Source of the DNA: Cryptomeria japonica
Taxonomy: Eukaryota > Streptophyta > Pinopsida > Cupressales > Cupressaceae
Length of the DNA: 64,000 nucleotides
Direction: 5' to 3'
Assembly (NCBI RefSeq): GCF_030272615.1
Contig: NC_081415.1
Span: forward strand, 623,409,740 to 623,473,739
Each line of letters begins with the position of its first letter. Positions within the stretch are counted from its first letter, which is position 1. This document shows, piece after piece, positions 33,842 through 44,639 of this stretch. The translations under genes and the position numbers were made by a program. The notes under the pieces were generated by a model that had not been told where the DNA came from, did not search any database, and was given only the letters and a program-made list of their open reading frames with translations.

Positions 33842-36800
33842 TTATCCTTGATCCTCCACTTCTTGCACCATATACTTGTCTTTCCATTCTCTAAACATGT
33901 CATCACTAGGCCAAGAGTAAGTAACAATTTTCTTCTTCAACTTATTTAACCTTTTCCAAGTTCTCCTCAGCTGCTTGACTTCTCTCTCCAAAAAACCGTA
34001 ATGTGACCTCATCTTTTCAATTTCTTCAATTGTTCGAATGAATAAAGATGTATCATCGGAATTGATGACTTCATTTATCCATTGTGACAATTTATGTCCT
34101 AACTCACCAAGCCATACTTCATCTTTCAACTAATTTGAACTAACAAAACCTCCATGAAATAATTCAAACTTTTGGTTAGCATATTCCTTCCTATATAGGG
34201 TTTCTTTTCTCTCTAGACCAGCTCTTCCTTCTACTAACCTAGGCATACCTTTACCCAACCCACATGTGGATTTAATAGTGGCATCAACCTCTACCTTTTC
34301 ATAGGATGAGCACATAAGATCCAAGTTTTCTTCCCTTACCATCCATTTATTTAAAATTGGCTCCAGAGTAGCCTTGTCTTCCATCAAATCAGTCAACATG
34401 CTTAACACTCTTTTCATATATATATACACAATAGATGCCCCTATTGTGTCAGCAAACTTTAAAATTATTCCCCTGACCTTCTCCTCATATTTACTCGTAA
34501 ACATAGCCTGAGCTTGCTTCAATTTTTCCATTTCATCTTGAAAAGATTCACTAGATTGGAAATTAGGATTTACAGTGGATAAGGGAAACTCAATGATTGG
34601 ACTAGTAGATGGTGGTTTAGCTAGAAAAGAGGCAATCATCAAGGTAGAAGACTCACCTTGATGGTGTTGCCCTGCTATTTGATTCTTCAATTTGGCAATT
34701 GTACTGTCCCTTTGAGCTATTTCAGCTTTGGCTTCATTGTACGCTTTTAGGAACCTGGAGATCAGCCTATTCCTTGGCCTCTTTCTCAGCTACAGCCATG
34801 TTGAATTTTGCTGATTCCAAAATCATGCTAGTAACCTCCACTACCCTTGTGTCCTTCACTCTCTTCACAATCATGCCTCCGAGATAACGGGACTCTGAAG
34901 TGTCCTTCCTCCTTTTGTTCTCCTCCCTCCTTAGTGACCACATGACTAAGGTAGCATGATCATTGCTATAATTCTATCCTTCCAAGGGCTTTGTTTCTTT
35001 CCTTACTACCTCAAGGACTAATGCATCTGCTATATCCCATTCAGGCATAATCAAAATTCCCGCTTCTCCAACCATCTTCCTTCCTTGCTCTGGGGTGATT
35101 GTCCCAAATTCTATCAACATTTATTGCTTTATATCTTCCTCAACTGCAGATGCATCTTTGTGAGGACACTCACGTTTCCTTCTCTCACATCTTGCCTTAA
35201 ACTGGTCTATATTTTTTCTCCTAACAAATTGCATGAAGGAACCTATTTTGATGAAACTATCATCTGCCAAAAACTCCTCACTAGCCTGCTTAATGACAGA
35301 ATCCAGTTCTTTTCCTATAAAGTCCTCTGCCGTTAGGTCCATTTGGGCACTTGTTGGTTCTTTAGGCATTCCTTCTTGCAACTCCTCATAAGTGAGAGAA
35401 ATTTCCCCAAGGCTTCCTAATTGAAATAGTTGCTCTGCTACTACATGTTCATCCCCTATGTGTGTTGGGGATTGGGAGGGGGAATACAAGGGCTCATCTG
35501 TCTCTACTTCTGCCCCTACTTTCTGCCTCTTAGGGGAGTCTAGAATCTCCATAATATATTCTAATGCCCTTTTACCTTTTGAAGTAGAAGGCTCTTCCCT
35601 TATTGGCAGTAGTACACAGTACTTTGACCTATTCTACACTGTATATTTCCCTGGTGAGATTACCTTGACATAGGAAGGGTTAGCTAAAGACAATTTGGCC
35701 TTTTTAGGATTGGCTTTCATCACAACCTCCTTCTTTTCCTTTAGGGTTTGCATCAGATCCTCAAGATAACGTACCAAAAACTTAATGTTTTCCTGAAAAG
35801 GATGAAAACTAACCAAAGTATCATAATTACTGTCAAAATAATGAATGAAATCCAAAATCTTCTTAAAGGCTAACCATTTTTCCTTCCTAACTTCTTGCTC
35901 AGCCAAATTGAACTCATTCCTTATTAAATACTCAGGGAAGTGAAACTGGTGTGCTTTACCTTAACATACAGCCCTCTTCTTGAACATACCATTAAAAAAA
36001 TCATCTGGATCGACAAATCTTGCCGCTGTAGTAGACAACGTGTAAGGCTGAAAGAAATCATCAAAATGTGTTCGACCACCCTTGGTGATTACAAACTGAT
36101 GTGCTATGGTAACAGTTGGAAAAATTGTTCCTTTACCCCTATTCATCAATTCTGCTTCTTCCAAACCTCCAATTTGCCTCAAGATATCAGCAATTCATAT
36201 CTTCAATGGGACTTGATAGGGGAGAAAATATGGAGTTCCTCTAAAACCATAAACTTTGAAAATAGTAGAGACAAGGTATAGATATATACCACCCCAGTTG
36301 TGCACAATGTTGATGCCCTTAGCAAACTCTTTAGGCCTAAGGAATTCAAGGAGAGTTTTAGGAGTCCTAGGGCTCTGTGGGCATAAGAGGATTCTAAGCC
36401 TAGATGCAAAACATCTATCAAAATTCAAGTAGCTTGCATCTTACCTATCCCAAGATAGAACTATGCTACATAATTGAACATACATCTCCTCTCCATCCTT
36501 TTCCTTGAGCAGGTCCATTTCATTAGAAAAATATTCAACACCTTTAAATAAAAACATGTGCATAAGGAGAGAATACCACCCAAAAGGTCTATCCACCTTA
36601 GGATTCTTTATCCCTATCAATCCCTCATGAATGGCATCAGTGAGATAAGGTGCAAAATCAAAAATTACTGCTAGATATGGGTTCAAAATCAGTGCTATCA
36701 TGAGCATATAGTGGGTTGGCATAGTAGTTTCTGTAACTTCCCCAAGAATCTGACATAAGGACCAATACATCCCTTTAGCCCTCAAAGTAAATAGGTTTAA

Positions 36801-37033
36801 AGAGAAGGGTTCCATCGTTCTAGGGCCTACAACTGTCAATCCTCCTATTTTGGCGAAGAAGTCCTTCAAGGGGCCATTTCTGAGGTGGTCTCTCTGTGTG
36901 TCATAGACCTTTGCAAGTGTTTCAAAATTGATGGGCTCTAAATAATTTGATACCTCACTAAGTATGAAAACTCTCTTGAACTCATCATCATTTATTTCAA
37001 TTAGAGACCCACCATTACATTCTTTATAGTCCT
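33842..37033 (-). pseudogene. ORF-X of gypsy M, main part (C-terminal ~1,060 codons)
   Basis: This is a long sense gene between integrase and 3' LTR, broken by a few stops and frameshifts; the first ~120 codons lie at 44270-44636 beyond copia-2. The two pieces total about 3,559 bp (~1,186 codons), almost the same as in copy P once its solo LTR is removed. Visible parts from the N-terminus: a globular half with GGLTVVGPRTMEPFSLNLFT, PFGWYSLLMHMFLFKG and GFRGTPYFLPYQVPLK; a middle with KEKKEVVMKANPKKAKLSLA; an acidic segment DEPLYSPSQSPTHIGDEHVV; then a coiled-coil-like C-terminal half ending KDKYMVQEVEDQG. I see no enzyme motif. The function is unknown. The style is reminiscent of plant mobile/transposon-associated proteins of unknown function. 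Confidence 0.7.
37029..37033. repeat. Target duplication of copia-2, left
   Basis: GTCCT immediately before the copia-2 LTR, repeated at 44265-44269. Copy P shows the uninterrupted site (AAGGAC complement at about 55814-55819). Confidence 0.9.
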
Positions 37034-38487
37034 TGATGATTTAATGATGAATAGTTAGTACCAAACCAGTACTAAGAGGGGGGGGTGAATCAGTACTAAG
37101 AAAAAAACTTTTCCTTGAACCAGTTTGACTTTAAACACTGCACTTGACTGGCAAGCAATAACACTAGTCTAAACCAGATTACTACCGGTTAAACACAGTA
37201 AGAATATGAAAGACATAAACCGGTAACTCTTAGCTTTCCACACAATCTAACATCTTATTTCCACTTCACCCATATGCATACACTAGTAATACATTAACAG
37301 AAATGTAAAGACTTACTGGTTCGACATGCTTTAGTGCTTGATAGAAAATAAAAAAGCATCACATGAAAAGAATCACCCATAACACACATATTTTTCACGT
37401 GGAAACCCAACTGGGAAAAACCACGATGGGGATGAATACCCACAAGTTGTTCTTTGAACCCTTTTGAAGTCCGCTCTATTAGGAGCCTAGTCCGGTTAAA
37501 GACTTTACAATAGGTTCTGTTAGGAACTGATCTTGCTAGGGATCACCCAGTTAAGGGATGGCTAAAATACCCGGTTAAGGGTTAAACCCTGTTAAAGGTT
37601 ACCTTTTTAGAGGATTTTAAGAACTCATTGATTTTGAGTCACCCTGTTAAAGGATTTATAGCAAGCTGCTTAAAGCTACCCTATTAAGGGATTTTCCAAC
37701 TGTTGAAGTGGTTAGAGGTCAATAGGTATTACAATGATCTAGTAACAACACCTCAATGCCAATGCAACTTCGCTTTAGTTCCTTCCTTCTGCAATCACAC
37801 TCTGCAGGCATCTATTCTCTTATCTGGTCTAGCAAGAATCATGTAACTCTACACTTAGATACACACACAACATTTGCCAACAACCTCAACATGAAAAACA
37901 ACATAGACCTTATAGGAAACATATAGGTCGATAGCATAAACCTTGAACCCTAAACATTTAGGTTAAGCAATTCAGTCGGTTCAATCCTAACCATTGAACA
38001 TATTGCATTGATTACAATAGTCTTGAACAGATCCCAAAACATTCTCCAAGATTCGTTCTTCACTTCTTCTTGGAGGTTGATAACCCATCACGCATTCTCC
38101 ACTATTTACAGAGACTTTGCACATTCCCGAGGTAGATAGGACCAATCTCCTTCATGCAAGATCCTTCATACGCACAACGCTGATGTGGCAACACAATCTA
38201 TTTTTCATTACAATGCAAACTCATCACACGATGTCATCGGTTGAATCACATAGGCTTGGGATACTTTGACCAGAAACCCTGAAGCTAAGACTACCAACCG
38301 GTAGTCATACCATATGAAACCTTGATACAAAACATTCCATATACCAGTTCACATTCCAACATACTGGTTCACTTGGATAGACACACTACTTCACTTTTTC
38401 ACATATACCAGTTCACTCTTTAGCATATTGACATCAATGACAACATACAATATCATCATGTCATCATACTCTGCACATATGCCAACA
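37034..38487 (-). repeat. Copia-2 3' LTR
   Basis: Starts TGATGATTTAATG and ends GCCAACA on the + strand. It contains a GA/CA-rich region and the hairpin module at 37398-37425. It is followed by the purine tract on the element strand. Confidence 0.9.
37398..37425 (-). promoter_or_regulatory. Double-stem hairpin module in copia-2 LTR
   Basis: On the element strand CGTGG-TTTTT-CCCA-GT-TGGG-TTT-CCACG: an outer 5-bp and an inner 4-bp inverted repeat. The 5' LTR copy (43199-43226) has one outer base changed. Related modules occur in the solo LTR (57462-57487) and, weaker, near 61350 and 61860. Confidence 0.5.
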
Positions 38488-38499
38488 ATCTCCCCCTTT
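38488..38499 (-). other. Copia-2 polypurine tract
   Basis: AAAGGGGGAGAT on the minus strand abuts the 3' LTR (TGTTGGCATATG). This is the primer position for second-strand synthesis in LTR elements. Confidence 0.85.
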
Positions 38500-38724
38500 G
38501 GCATTCATGGGAATGTACAAAGATATCTCTCTGCTTCACATCTTCTCCCCCAATACTAGAGATATCTTCTCTGCTTCACATCTTCTCCCCCTTTGACAAC
38601 AATGCCAAAGTGAAGGCATAAACATCTATGTTCTACTATGTTGCTCCCCCTAAGGAGTAGCATCCTTCAACACACCAATCCTAAAAAAGATATATCAATG
38701 TAAGTCCAGAATGATGTGGAGCAC

Positions 38725-39396
38725 ACACCTTTAGTTCACCTCTTGAAGGGGCAGCACCCCTAATTCACCTCTCAAATAGGTAAAGGTAGCCTTCGGTAGA
38801 GGCTTGGTGAATATGTCTGCTAACTGCTCCTTGCTGGAAACATGTTCCAGTACAACTTCTTTTTTTAGAACCTTCTCCCTCAAGAAATGATACTTGAGCT
38901 CGAAGTGCTTGGTTCTAGCATGTAAAACTAGATTCTTGGAGATGTTAATTGCACTTGTGCTGTCACAAAATATACTTACTGGTTCAGATATAGGAACTTT
39001 GAAGCCATTTAATACATGCTTCATCTAGATTGTCTGGGTGCAATTCATAAATGTTGAAACATACTTTACTTCTACTGTAGACTGAGAGATACAACTCTAC
39101 TTCTTACTCATCCATGAGACTAGTCTCCCACTAAGAAAGAATGCACCACCGGTTGTGCTCTTCCAGTCGTCCACATTACTAGCCCAGTCAACATCTATAA
39201 ACACTTTTAAGTTGAAATCATTACTATATGGATATCATAATCCATAGTCAATAGTTACCTTCAGATATCCCAGAATCCACTTGACTGCTACCAAGTGGGA
39301 TTTTCTTGGGCTTTTCTGGAACCGTGCAGTAATGCCCACTGCATGTGCAATGTCCAGTTTGCTATGTACTACATAGTGCAATTTACCAATCATTGA
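38725..39396 (-). pseudogene. Copia-2 RNase H
   Basis: The C-terminal open piece (38731-39024) has IFCDSTSAINISKNLVLHAR, then TKHFELKYHFLREKV and EQLADIFTKPLPKATF, the standard end of copia RNase H. Upstream pieces give DVDWASNVDDWKSTTGGAFF and SQSTVEVKYVSTFMN, where the family Glu of EAEY is altered to EVKY. A TAG at 39097-39099 (SKK-stop-SCIS) stands where copia elements usually have Gln. The domain removes RNA from the RNA:DNA hybrid. Confidence 0.75.
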
Positions 39397-40380
39397 TCAG
39401 TATTCCTTCTCATTTACCAACCCTGAGTCATCCTCTTTTGATAATTTACAACCGGTCACCATTGGTGTACCAACCGGTTTGTTGTCTTCCATACCAAAGG
39501 TCTTGAACACCTCTTTGACATATTTGGACTGAGTGACAAAGATTCCATCTTTAATTTGTTGAATCTGTAGTCCAATGAATAACTTAAGCTCCCCTATAAG
39601 TGACATCTCAAATTCTTTTTTCATCTCATTTGCAAAGTCATGACTCATCTTGTGATCTCCTCCAAAAATTATGTCATCAACAAATACCTCACAGATTAGA
39701 ATCAGATCTCCTTCTGACTTCAGGTAGATATTACTATCCTCACTTGTTCTCTCAAATCCAATCTTCATAGGATGGGAGTGCAAGCATTCATACCATGCTC
39801 TAGGTGCCTGCTTTAGACCATACAAGGCTTTATGTAGCCTACACACCATGTCACTATCTTCTGATAGGGTAAACCCATCTGGTTGCTCTATATACACCTC
39901 CTCTTCTAGTATTCCATTCAGGAATGCAGAATTTACATCCATTTGATATAATTTGAATCCCTTGAATGCTACATATGCAAGAAGCATACGAACTCCTTCC
40001 AATCTGGCTACTGGAGCAAAGGTTTCTCCATAGTCTTCTTCTTCTTCTTGGGCATATCCTTTACACACTAGTCTGGCTTTTTTTCTAACCACTGAGCCGT
40101 CTTCATTCATCTTATTTCTGAAAACCCATTTGGTGCCAATGACATTTTTATGCTCCGATCTAGGTACCAAAGACCATGTACCATTCTTTTCTATCTGGTC
40201 AAGTTCCTCTTCCATTTCCTTGATCCAATCTTCATCTTTATGTGCCTCTTTGAATGTTTTAGGCTCGAATTCAGAGATCATGCAAGAGTTTTCTTTGACT
40301 TTTCTTCTTGTAGGAATTCTTGCATCCTTGTCTCCTATCTTGCTTTTCTTCTTCATCCTCATCTTCATCAACATCAACAT
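39397..40380 (-). pseudogene. Copia-2 reverse transcriptase
   Basis: An open stretch of 327 codons covering the whole RT. It has [20 protein letters not shown] and [17 protein letters not shown] at the start. [20 protein letters not shown] carries the first catalytic Asp, [16 protein letters not shown] is the helix motif, and FVDDIIFGG is the active-site loop with both Asp residues. [19 protein letters not shown] follows. The stretch ends in TGA just before SMIGKLHYV; copia-3 has Arg (EYRSMIGK) at that position, so CGA to TGA is the likely change. The first 20 codons (Met/Lys-rich) belong to the linker after integrase. Confidence 0.85.
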
Positions 40381-40414
40381 CTACTAGTGTAGGAGCACTG
40401 TTACTGGTGCTAGG

Positions 40415-41480
40415 CTATTTTGTAACCGATTCCCAGAAGGTTACTACCCGTTCATCTCCTACTTGCTCACTACCGGTTTCCTCAGATTTCTCAGAGGTTT
40501 CATCAACTCTAACATTGATGCTTTCAACAATTCTGCAAGTCCTATTGTTGAAACATTTGAGAGCTTTTCTCTTTGTGGAATATGCTAGGAATATTCCCTC
40601 ATCACATTTAGCATCAAACATGCTTTGATGTTCACTCCTCTTGATATAACATTTGCTACCAAACACTCTAAAGTAGCTTACCACTAGTGTCATATCGGTC
40701 CAATACTCATAAGGTGTTTTATCCTTATCCTTTATGATGAGTACCTGGTTCATTGTGTAGACTGTAGTGCTCACCGCTTCTCTCCAAAAGGTGTGATTAA
40801 CTTTTCCTTGAATCAACATAGTTCTAGCTACTTCAACCACAGTCCAATTTTTCCTCTCTGCTAGGCCATTCTGCTATGAAGTTCGGGAGGCAGACAATTG
40901 CCTCTTGATGCCATTCTCTTCACAGTATTTGTTGAATTCACCAGAAATGAATTCTCCTCCTTGATCAGTTCTTAAGCACTTAATCCTCTTACCGCTTTCT
41001 TTTTCAACCAGTGCTCTGAAGGATTTGAACTTTCCAAAAGCTTCAGATTTGTCCTTCAAGAATGTGACCCACATCATTCTTCAGCAATCATTAGTAAGAA
41101 TCATAAAATACCTATCTCCCTGCACACTCCTAGTTTTCATAGGACCACACAAATCAGTATGCACAAGATCAAGTACATTGTCTGCAATGAAAGATTTACC
41201 TTTCAAGGTTGTGGAAGACATTTTCCCTAGTTGACACTCTCTGCACAGGGGATTTTTTGGTTTGCTCAGCATAGGCAATCCTCTAACTATCTTGATCTTA
41301 TTGGCCTTCACAATATTATCAAAGTTTACATGGTAGAGTCTCCTATGCCATATCCAGTTATCATCAAACTTAGCCATTAGACATGTACTGACATTAGCAT
41401 TCAGCTGAAATAGGTTACCCTTGGTCTGCATACCAGTGGCCATCTGTTCACCACTCTTAACTTTTATTTTGCACACTCCA
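40415..41480 (-). pseudogene. Copia-2 integrase
   Basis: The pre-integrase zinc motif (WHRRLYHVNFDNIV, then CRECQLGKM) and the first catalytic Asp in VLDLVHTDLCGPM are in the 41081-41476 piece. CLRTDQGGEFISGEFNKYCE gives the second Asp in 40874-41077. After a TAG at 40874-40876, QNGLAERKN gives the catalytic Glu. TFWREAVSTTVYTMNQ and SKCYIKRSEHQSMFDAKCD follow as in other copia integrases. The family motif is normally QQNG, so CAG to TAG explains the stop. Integrase inserts the cDNA. All three catalytic residues remain, but the stop prevents a full protein. Confidence 0.85.
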
Positions 41481-41499
41481 TCTTTGAATTCTAGAGTGA

Positions 41500-41873
41500 G
41501 TCCATTATCATTCAGCTAGGCAACACTCAAAAGGTTGTGTCTGAGACCTTCTATCCAATACACATTATCAGCACTACTTCTTCCATTCAGAAAGATGGAC
41601 CCTCTTCCTTTGACCATACAGGGTGCATCATTACCAAAAATAAACCACACCACCATCATACTCTTCCAGAGATAGAAACTTACTCCGGTCACCAGTTATA
41701 TGGTGAGAATAGCCAGTGTCAATAATCCACTCATTGGAATTATCAAAGCAGGAGACAAGAGCCTTCTTGTCTGACACATCTTCCTTGACTATTACAAACA
41801 CAATATCTTCACTTTCTTCATCTTCTGATTCCTCATCAATGACACCTTCATCAACTGCTACAAAACAGTTTCT
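41500..41873 (-). pseudogene. Copia-2 protease region
   Basis: The minus-strand frame gives ALVSCFDNSNEWIIDTGYSH and HITGDRSKF, the copia retropepsin site with the Asp-Thr-Gly triad. A stop after GVVYFW and a shifted frame separate it from the integrase region. It is preceded by an acidic linker (DEESEDEESEDIVFV). The protease cuts the gag-pol polyprotein. Confidence 0.7.
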
Positions 41874-42764
41874 CTAGTTTCCTCCTTTGAGCTTCTTGAA
41901 CCTCTCTGGTTTGTCCTTGTTATCACCATTAGGGTAGTTTACAACAATGTGTCCTATCTGGTTACAAGAAAAGCATTTCAAAAGAATGTTACCTTTGTAT
42001 TTACCGGTTCCATTGGGAATTCTTTTGGCAAGAAGAGCTTCAAATTCCATCAGGATCTCCTCATCATCCATTTTTCTACTTTGTCTTGGTTCACCATTGG
42101 TACTAGCTTCTTTGCCTTTTCTAGATGGTGCAACAGATGCTCTAAAGCCTGATTCAGTCTTTAGAATACTGCCATCATAATTATTTAGCTCATAAGTTGT
42201 TAACTTTGCAATGATGGAGTCCAGGGATACCTTTATCTTGTCTACAGACCTCAACTCTTGAATAGCATCAACCCTTATTGCATAGGCCAATAATAAGGAT
42301 CTCAAAACTTTGCTAACAATAGTTGAATCTTCCTTTTTACCACCTGCACTCTTGATATCTCCAACAACAGTTTTGATTCTTATTCTATATTGTTGAATGG
42401 TCTCTCCTTCAACCATCCACATGTCTTCAAACTTTCCCCTATGACTTTCTTCCTTAGCTTGTTCCTCATGCTCATCACCGCCCAAGATATTCTCAAGGGC
42501 ATCCCATACTTCTTTGGGATTCTCTTTATCCTGAACATCAATAACCTCAATGTCAAATAAACTATTGATTAGGGCTTCCATGACTTTCCCATTCTCTGGA
42601 ATCTCTCTCTTTTGATCATCGATGAGAGTACCGACAGGGATAACATAATAATTCTCAATATAGCTCCAGTGTTGAGCACCCATGCTTCTGATGTATATCT
42701 TCATTCTGTGCTTCCATATTTTAAAGTTGTCACTCTTCAACTTTGGACCTTCCCACTTCATCAT
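41874..42764 (-). CDS. Copia-2 gag protein with altered zinc knuckle
   Basis: An open frame of 296 codons starts 58 bp after the primer site. It has MMKWEGPKLKSDNFKIWKHR (the usual copia gag start), NPKEVWDALENILGG, then GETIQQYRIRIKTVVGDIKS. A basic linker precedes the zinc knuckle CFSCNQIGHIVVNYP. There the fourth ligand, normally Cys (C-x2-C-x4-H-x4-C), is Tyr. Gag forms the virus-like particle, and the knuckle binds element RNA. The single Cys-to-Tyr change probably weakens that. The frame itself is intact, unlike the rest of copia-2. Confidence 0.85.
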   Translation of the reverse strand: MMKWEGPKLKSDNFKIWKHRMKIYIRSMGAQHWSYIENYYVIPVGTLIDDQKREIPENGKVMEALINSLFDIEVIDVQDKENPKEVWDALENILGGDEHEEQAKEESHRGKFEDMWMVEGETIQQYRIRIKTVVGDIKSAGGKKEDSTIVSKVLRSLLLAYAIRVDAIQELRSVDKIKVSLDSIIAKLTTYELNNYDGSILKTESGFRASVAPSRKGKEASTNGEPRQSRKMDDEEILMEFEALLAKRIPNGTGKYKGNILLKCFSCNQIGHIVVNYPNGDNKDKPERFKKLKGGN

Positions 42765-42821
42765 TAGAGTAGGATCTTTACCTCAAGCAGTTAAGCTTAC
42801 AACACAGAGGACCTGGAAGAC

Positions 42822-42833
42822 GCTCTGATACCA
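42822..42833 (-). other. Copia-2 primer binding site
   Basis: TGGTATCAGAGC on the minus strand, two bases inside the 5' LTR. It is the standard initiator-Met tRNA 3'-end complement used by plant copia elements. Confidence 0.92.
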
Positions 42834-42835
42834 AT

Positions 42836-44264
42836 TAATGATTTAATGATGAACAGTTAGTACCAAACTAGTACTGAGAGGCAGGGTGAATCAGTATTGA
42901 GAAAAACACTTTTCCATGAACCGGTTTGACTGAAAATACTGCACTTGACTGGCAAGCAATAACATCGGTCTAAAACAGATTACTATTAGTTAAACACAGT
43001 AAGAATGTGAAAGACATAAATTGGTAACTCTTAGCTTTCCACACAATCTAATATCTTATTTCCACTTCACCCATATGCATACACTAGTAATACATCAGCA
43101 GAAATGTAAAGACTTACTGGTTCAACATGCTTTATTGCTTGACAGAGAATAACAAAGCATCACATGAAAAGAATCACCCATAACACACATATTTTTCATG
43201 TGGAAACCCAACTGGGAAAAACCACGGTGGGGATGAATACCCACAAGTTGTTTTTTGAACCCTTTTGAAGTCCGCTCTATTAGGACCCTAGTCCAGTTAA
43301 AGACTTTACAATAGGTTCTATTATGAACCGATCCTGCTAGGGATCACCTGGTTAAGGGTTAAACCCTGTTAAAGGTTACCTTGTTAGAGGATTTTAAGAA
43401 CTCAATGCTTTTGAGTCACCCTGTTAAAGGATTTACTACAAGTCAGTTAAAGTTACCCTATTAAGGGATTTTCCAACTATTGAAGTGGTTAGAGGTCAAC
43501 GGGTATTACAATGATTTGGTAACAACACTTCAATGCCAATGCAGATCTGCTTTAGTTCCTTCCTTCTGCAATCACACTCTGCAGGTATCTATTCTCTTAT
43601 CTGGTCTGGCAAGAATCACGTATCTCTACACTTAGATACACACACAACATTTGCCAACAACCTCAACATGAAAAACAACATCAACCTTATAGGAAACAGA
43701 TAGGTCGATAGCATAAACCCTAAACCCTAAACATTTAGGTTAAGCAATTCAGTTGGTTCAATCCTAACCGTTGAACATATTGCATTGATTATAACAGTCC
43801 TGAACAAATCTCAAGATGTTCTCCAATGTTCATTCTTTACCGCTTCTTGGAGGCTGATAACCCATCACGCATTCTCCACCATTTACAGAGACTTCGCACA
43901 TTCCCGAGGTAGATAGGATTAATCTCCTTCATGCAAGATCCTTCATGCGCACAAGGATGACATGGCAAGACAATATGTTCTTCATTACAATGCAAAATCA
44001 TCACATGATGTCATCAGTTGAATCACATAGGCTTGGGATACTTCAATCGGAAACCCTAAAGCTAAGACTACTAATTGGTAGTCATACCATATGAAACCTT
44101 GATACAAAACATTCCATATACCTATTCACATTCCAACATATCGGTTCACTTAGACAGACATACCGCTTCACTTTTTCACATATACCGATTCACTGTTCAG
44201 CATATTGACATCAATGACAACATACAATATCATCATGTCATCATACTCTGCACATATGCCAACA
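42836..44264 (-). repeat. Copia-2 5' LTR
   Basis: 1,429 bp. On the + strand it starts TAATGATTTAATG (the first G changed to A relative to the 3' LTR) and ends GCCAACA. It is followed by the target duplication GTCCT at 44265-44269. Confidence 0.88.
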
Positions 44265-44636
44265 GTCCTGGTATTGGGATCATAATTATTGGCAATTTGG
44301 GTTAACAGGTCCATGTCCATGAAAACCCCAGGGACTATGAGCTTCCCAACATCCAGTTCCCATATACTATTCATAGGAGCAGGGGAATTTCTCTAGCTGA
44401 AACCCACTTTCAAAAGTCCCAAACCTGATATTCCTATCTGGGGATCCCTCAAGCAATTCCCTTTATCATATAGGCCATCGTCAATTCTCAGGTGGGAAGC
44501 TTTAGGCACCAATTCTTTCATTTTAACTGGACTATTAGTGGACCTAGCTAATTGATCTAAAAAGTCATCACAAATGGCTCTCTCCTAGTCTCTCCTAGTA
44601 ATTAACCTTCCCTGTGAAATCTCTTCGTGGTGGCAT
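44265..44636 (-). pseudogene. ORF-X of gypsy M, N-terminal part (~120 codons)
   Basis: ATG at 44634-44636 (minus strand) begins MPPRRDFTGKVNY, matching copy P (MAPRIDFTGKVNY at 55462). Both copies have a TAG next (NY-stop-ER), so this stop may predate their split, or the true start may lie further down. Further on, IWELDVGKLIVPGVFMDMDL and TQIANNYDPNTRT run into copia-2 exactly at GTCCT. A TAG replaces the Gln of copy P in the piece VGFS-stop-RNSPAP. Confidence 0.7.
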
Positions 44637-44639
44637 CTC

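Larger units (their letters stand above)
37034..44264 (-). mobile_element. Copia-2, nearly complete Ty1/copia element
   Basis: 7,231 bp with two LTRs (1,454 and 1,429 bp), a tRNA-Met-type primer site, gag, protease, integrase, RT, RNase H and a purine tract, flanked by GTCCT on both sides. By eye the LTRs differ at roughly 8% of positions over the first ~270 bp, so the insertion is not recent. Four single-base stops (at 39097, 39397, 40415 and 40874) and a lost zinc-knuckle Cys inactivate it. Otherwise the frames are largely preserved. It disrupts ORF-X of gypsy M. Confidence 0.92.

Noticed and set aside
43714-43732. Telomere-like TAAACCC repeats
   Set aside because: Only two and a half units, inside the copia-2 5' LTR. 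The 3' LTR has a mutated version, so it is part of the LTR.
44168-44374. 68-codon minus-strand open frame
   Set aside because: A chimera reading from ORF-X into the copia-2 LTR across the insertion point. It explains itself by the insertion.
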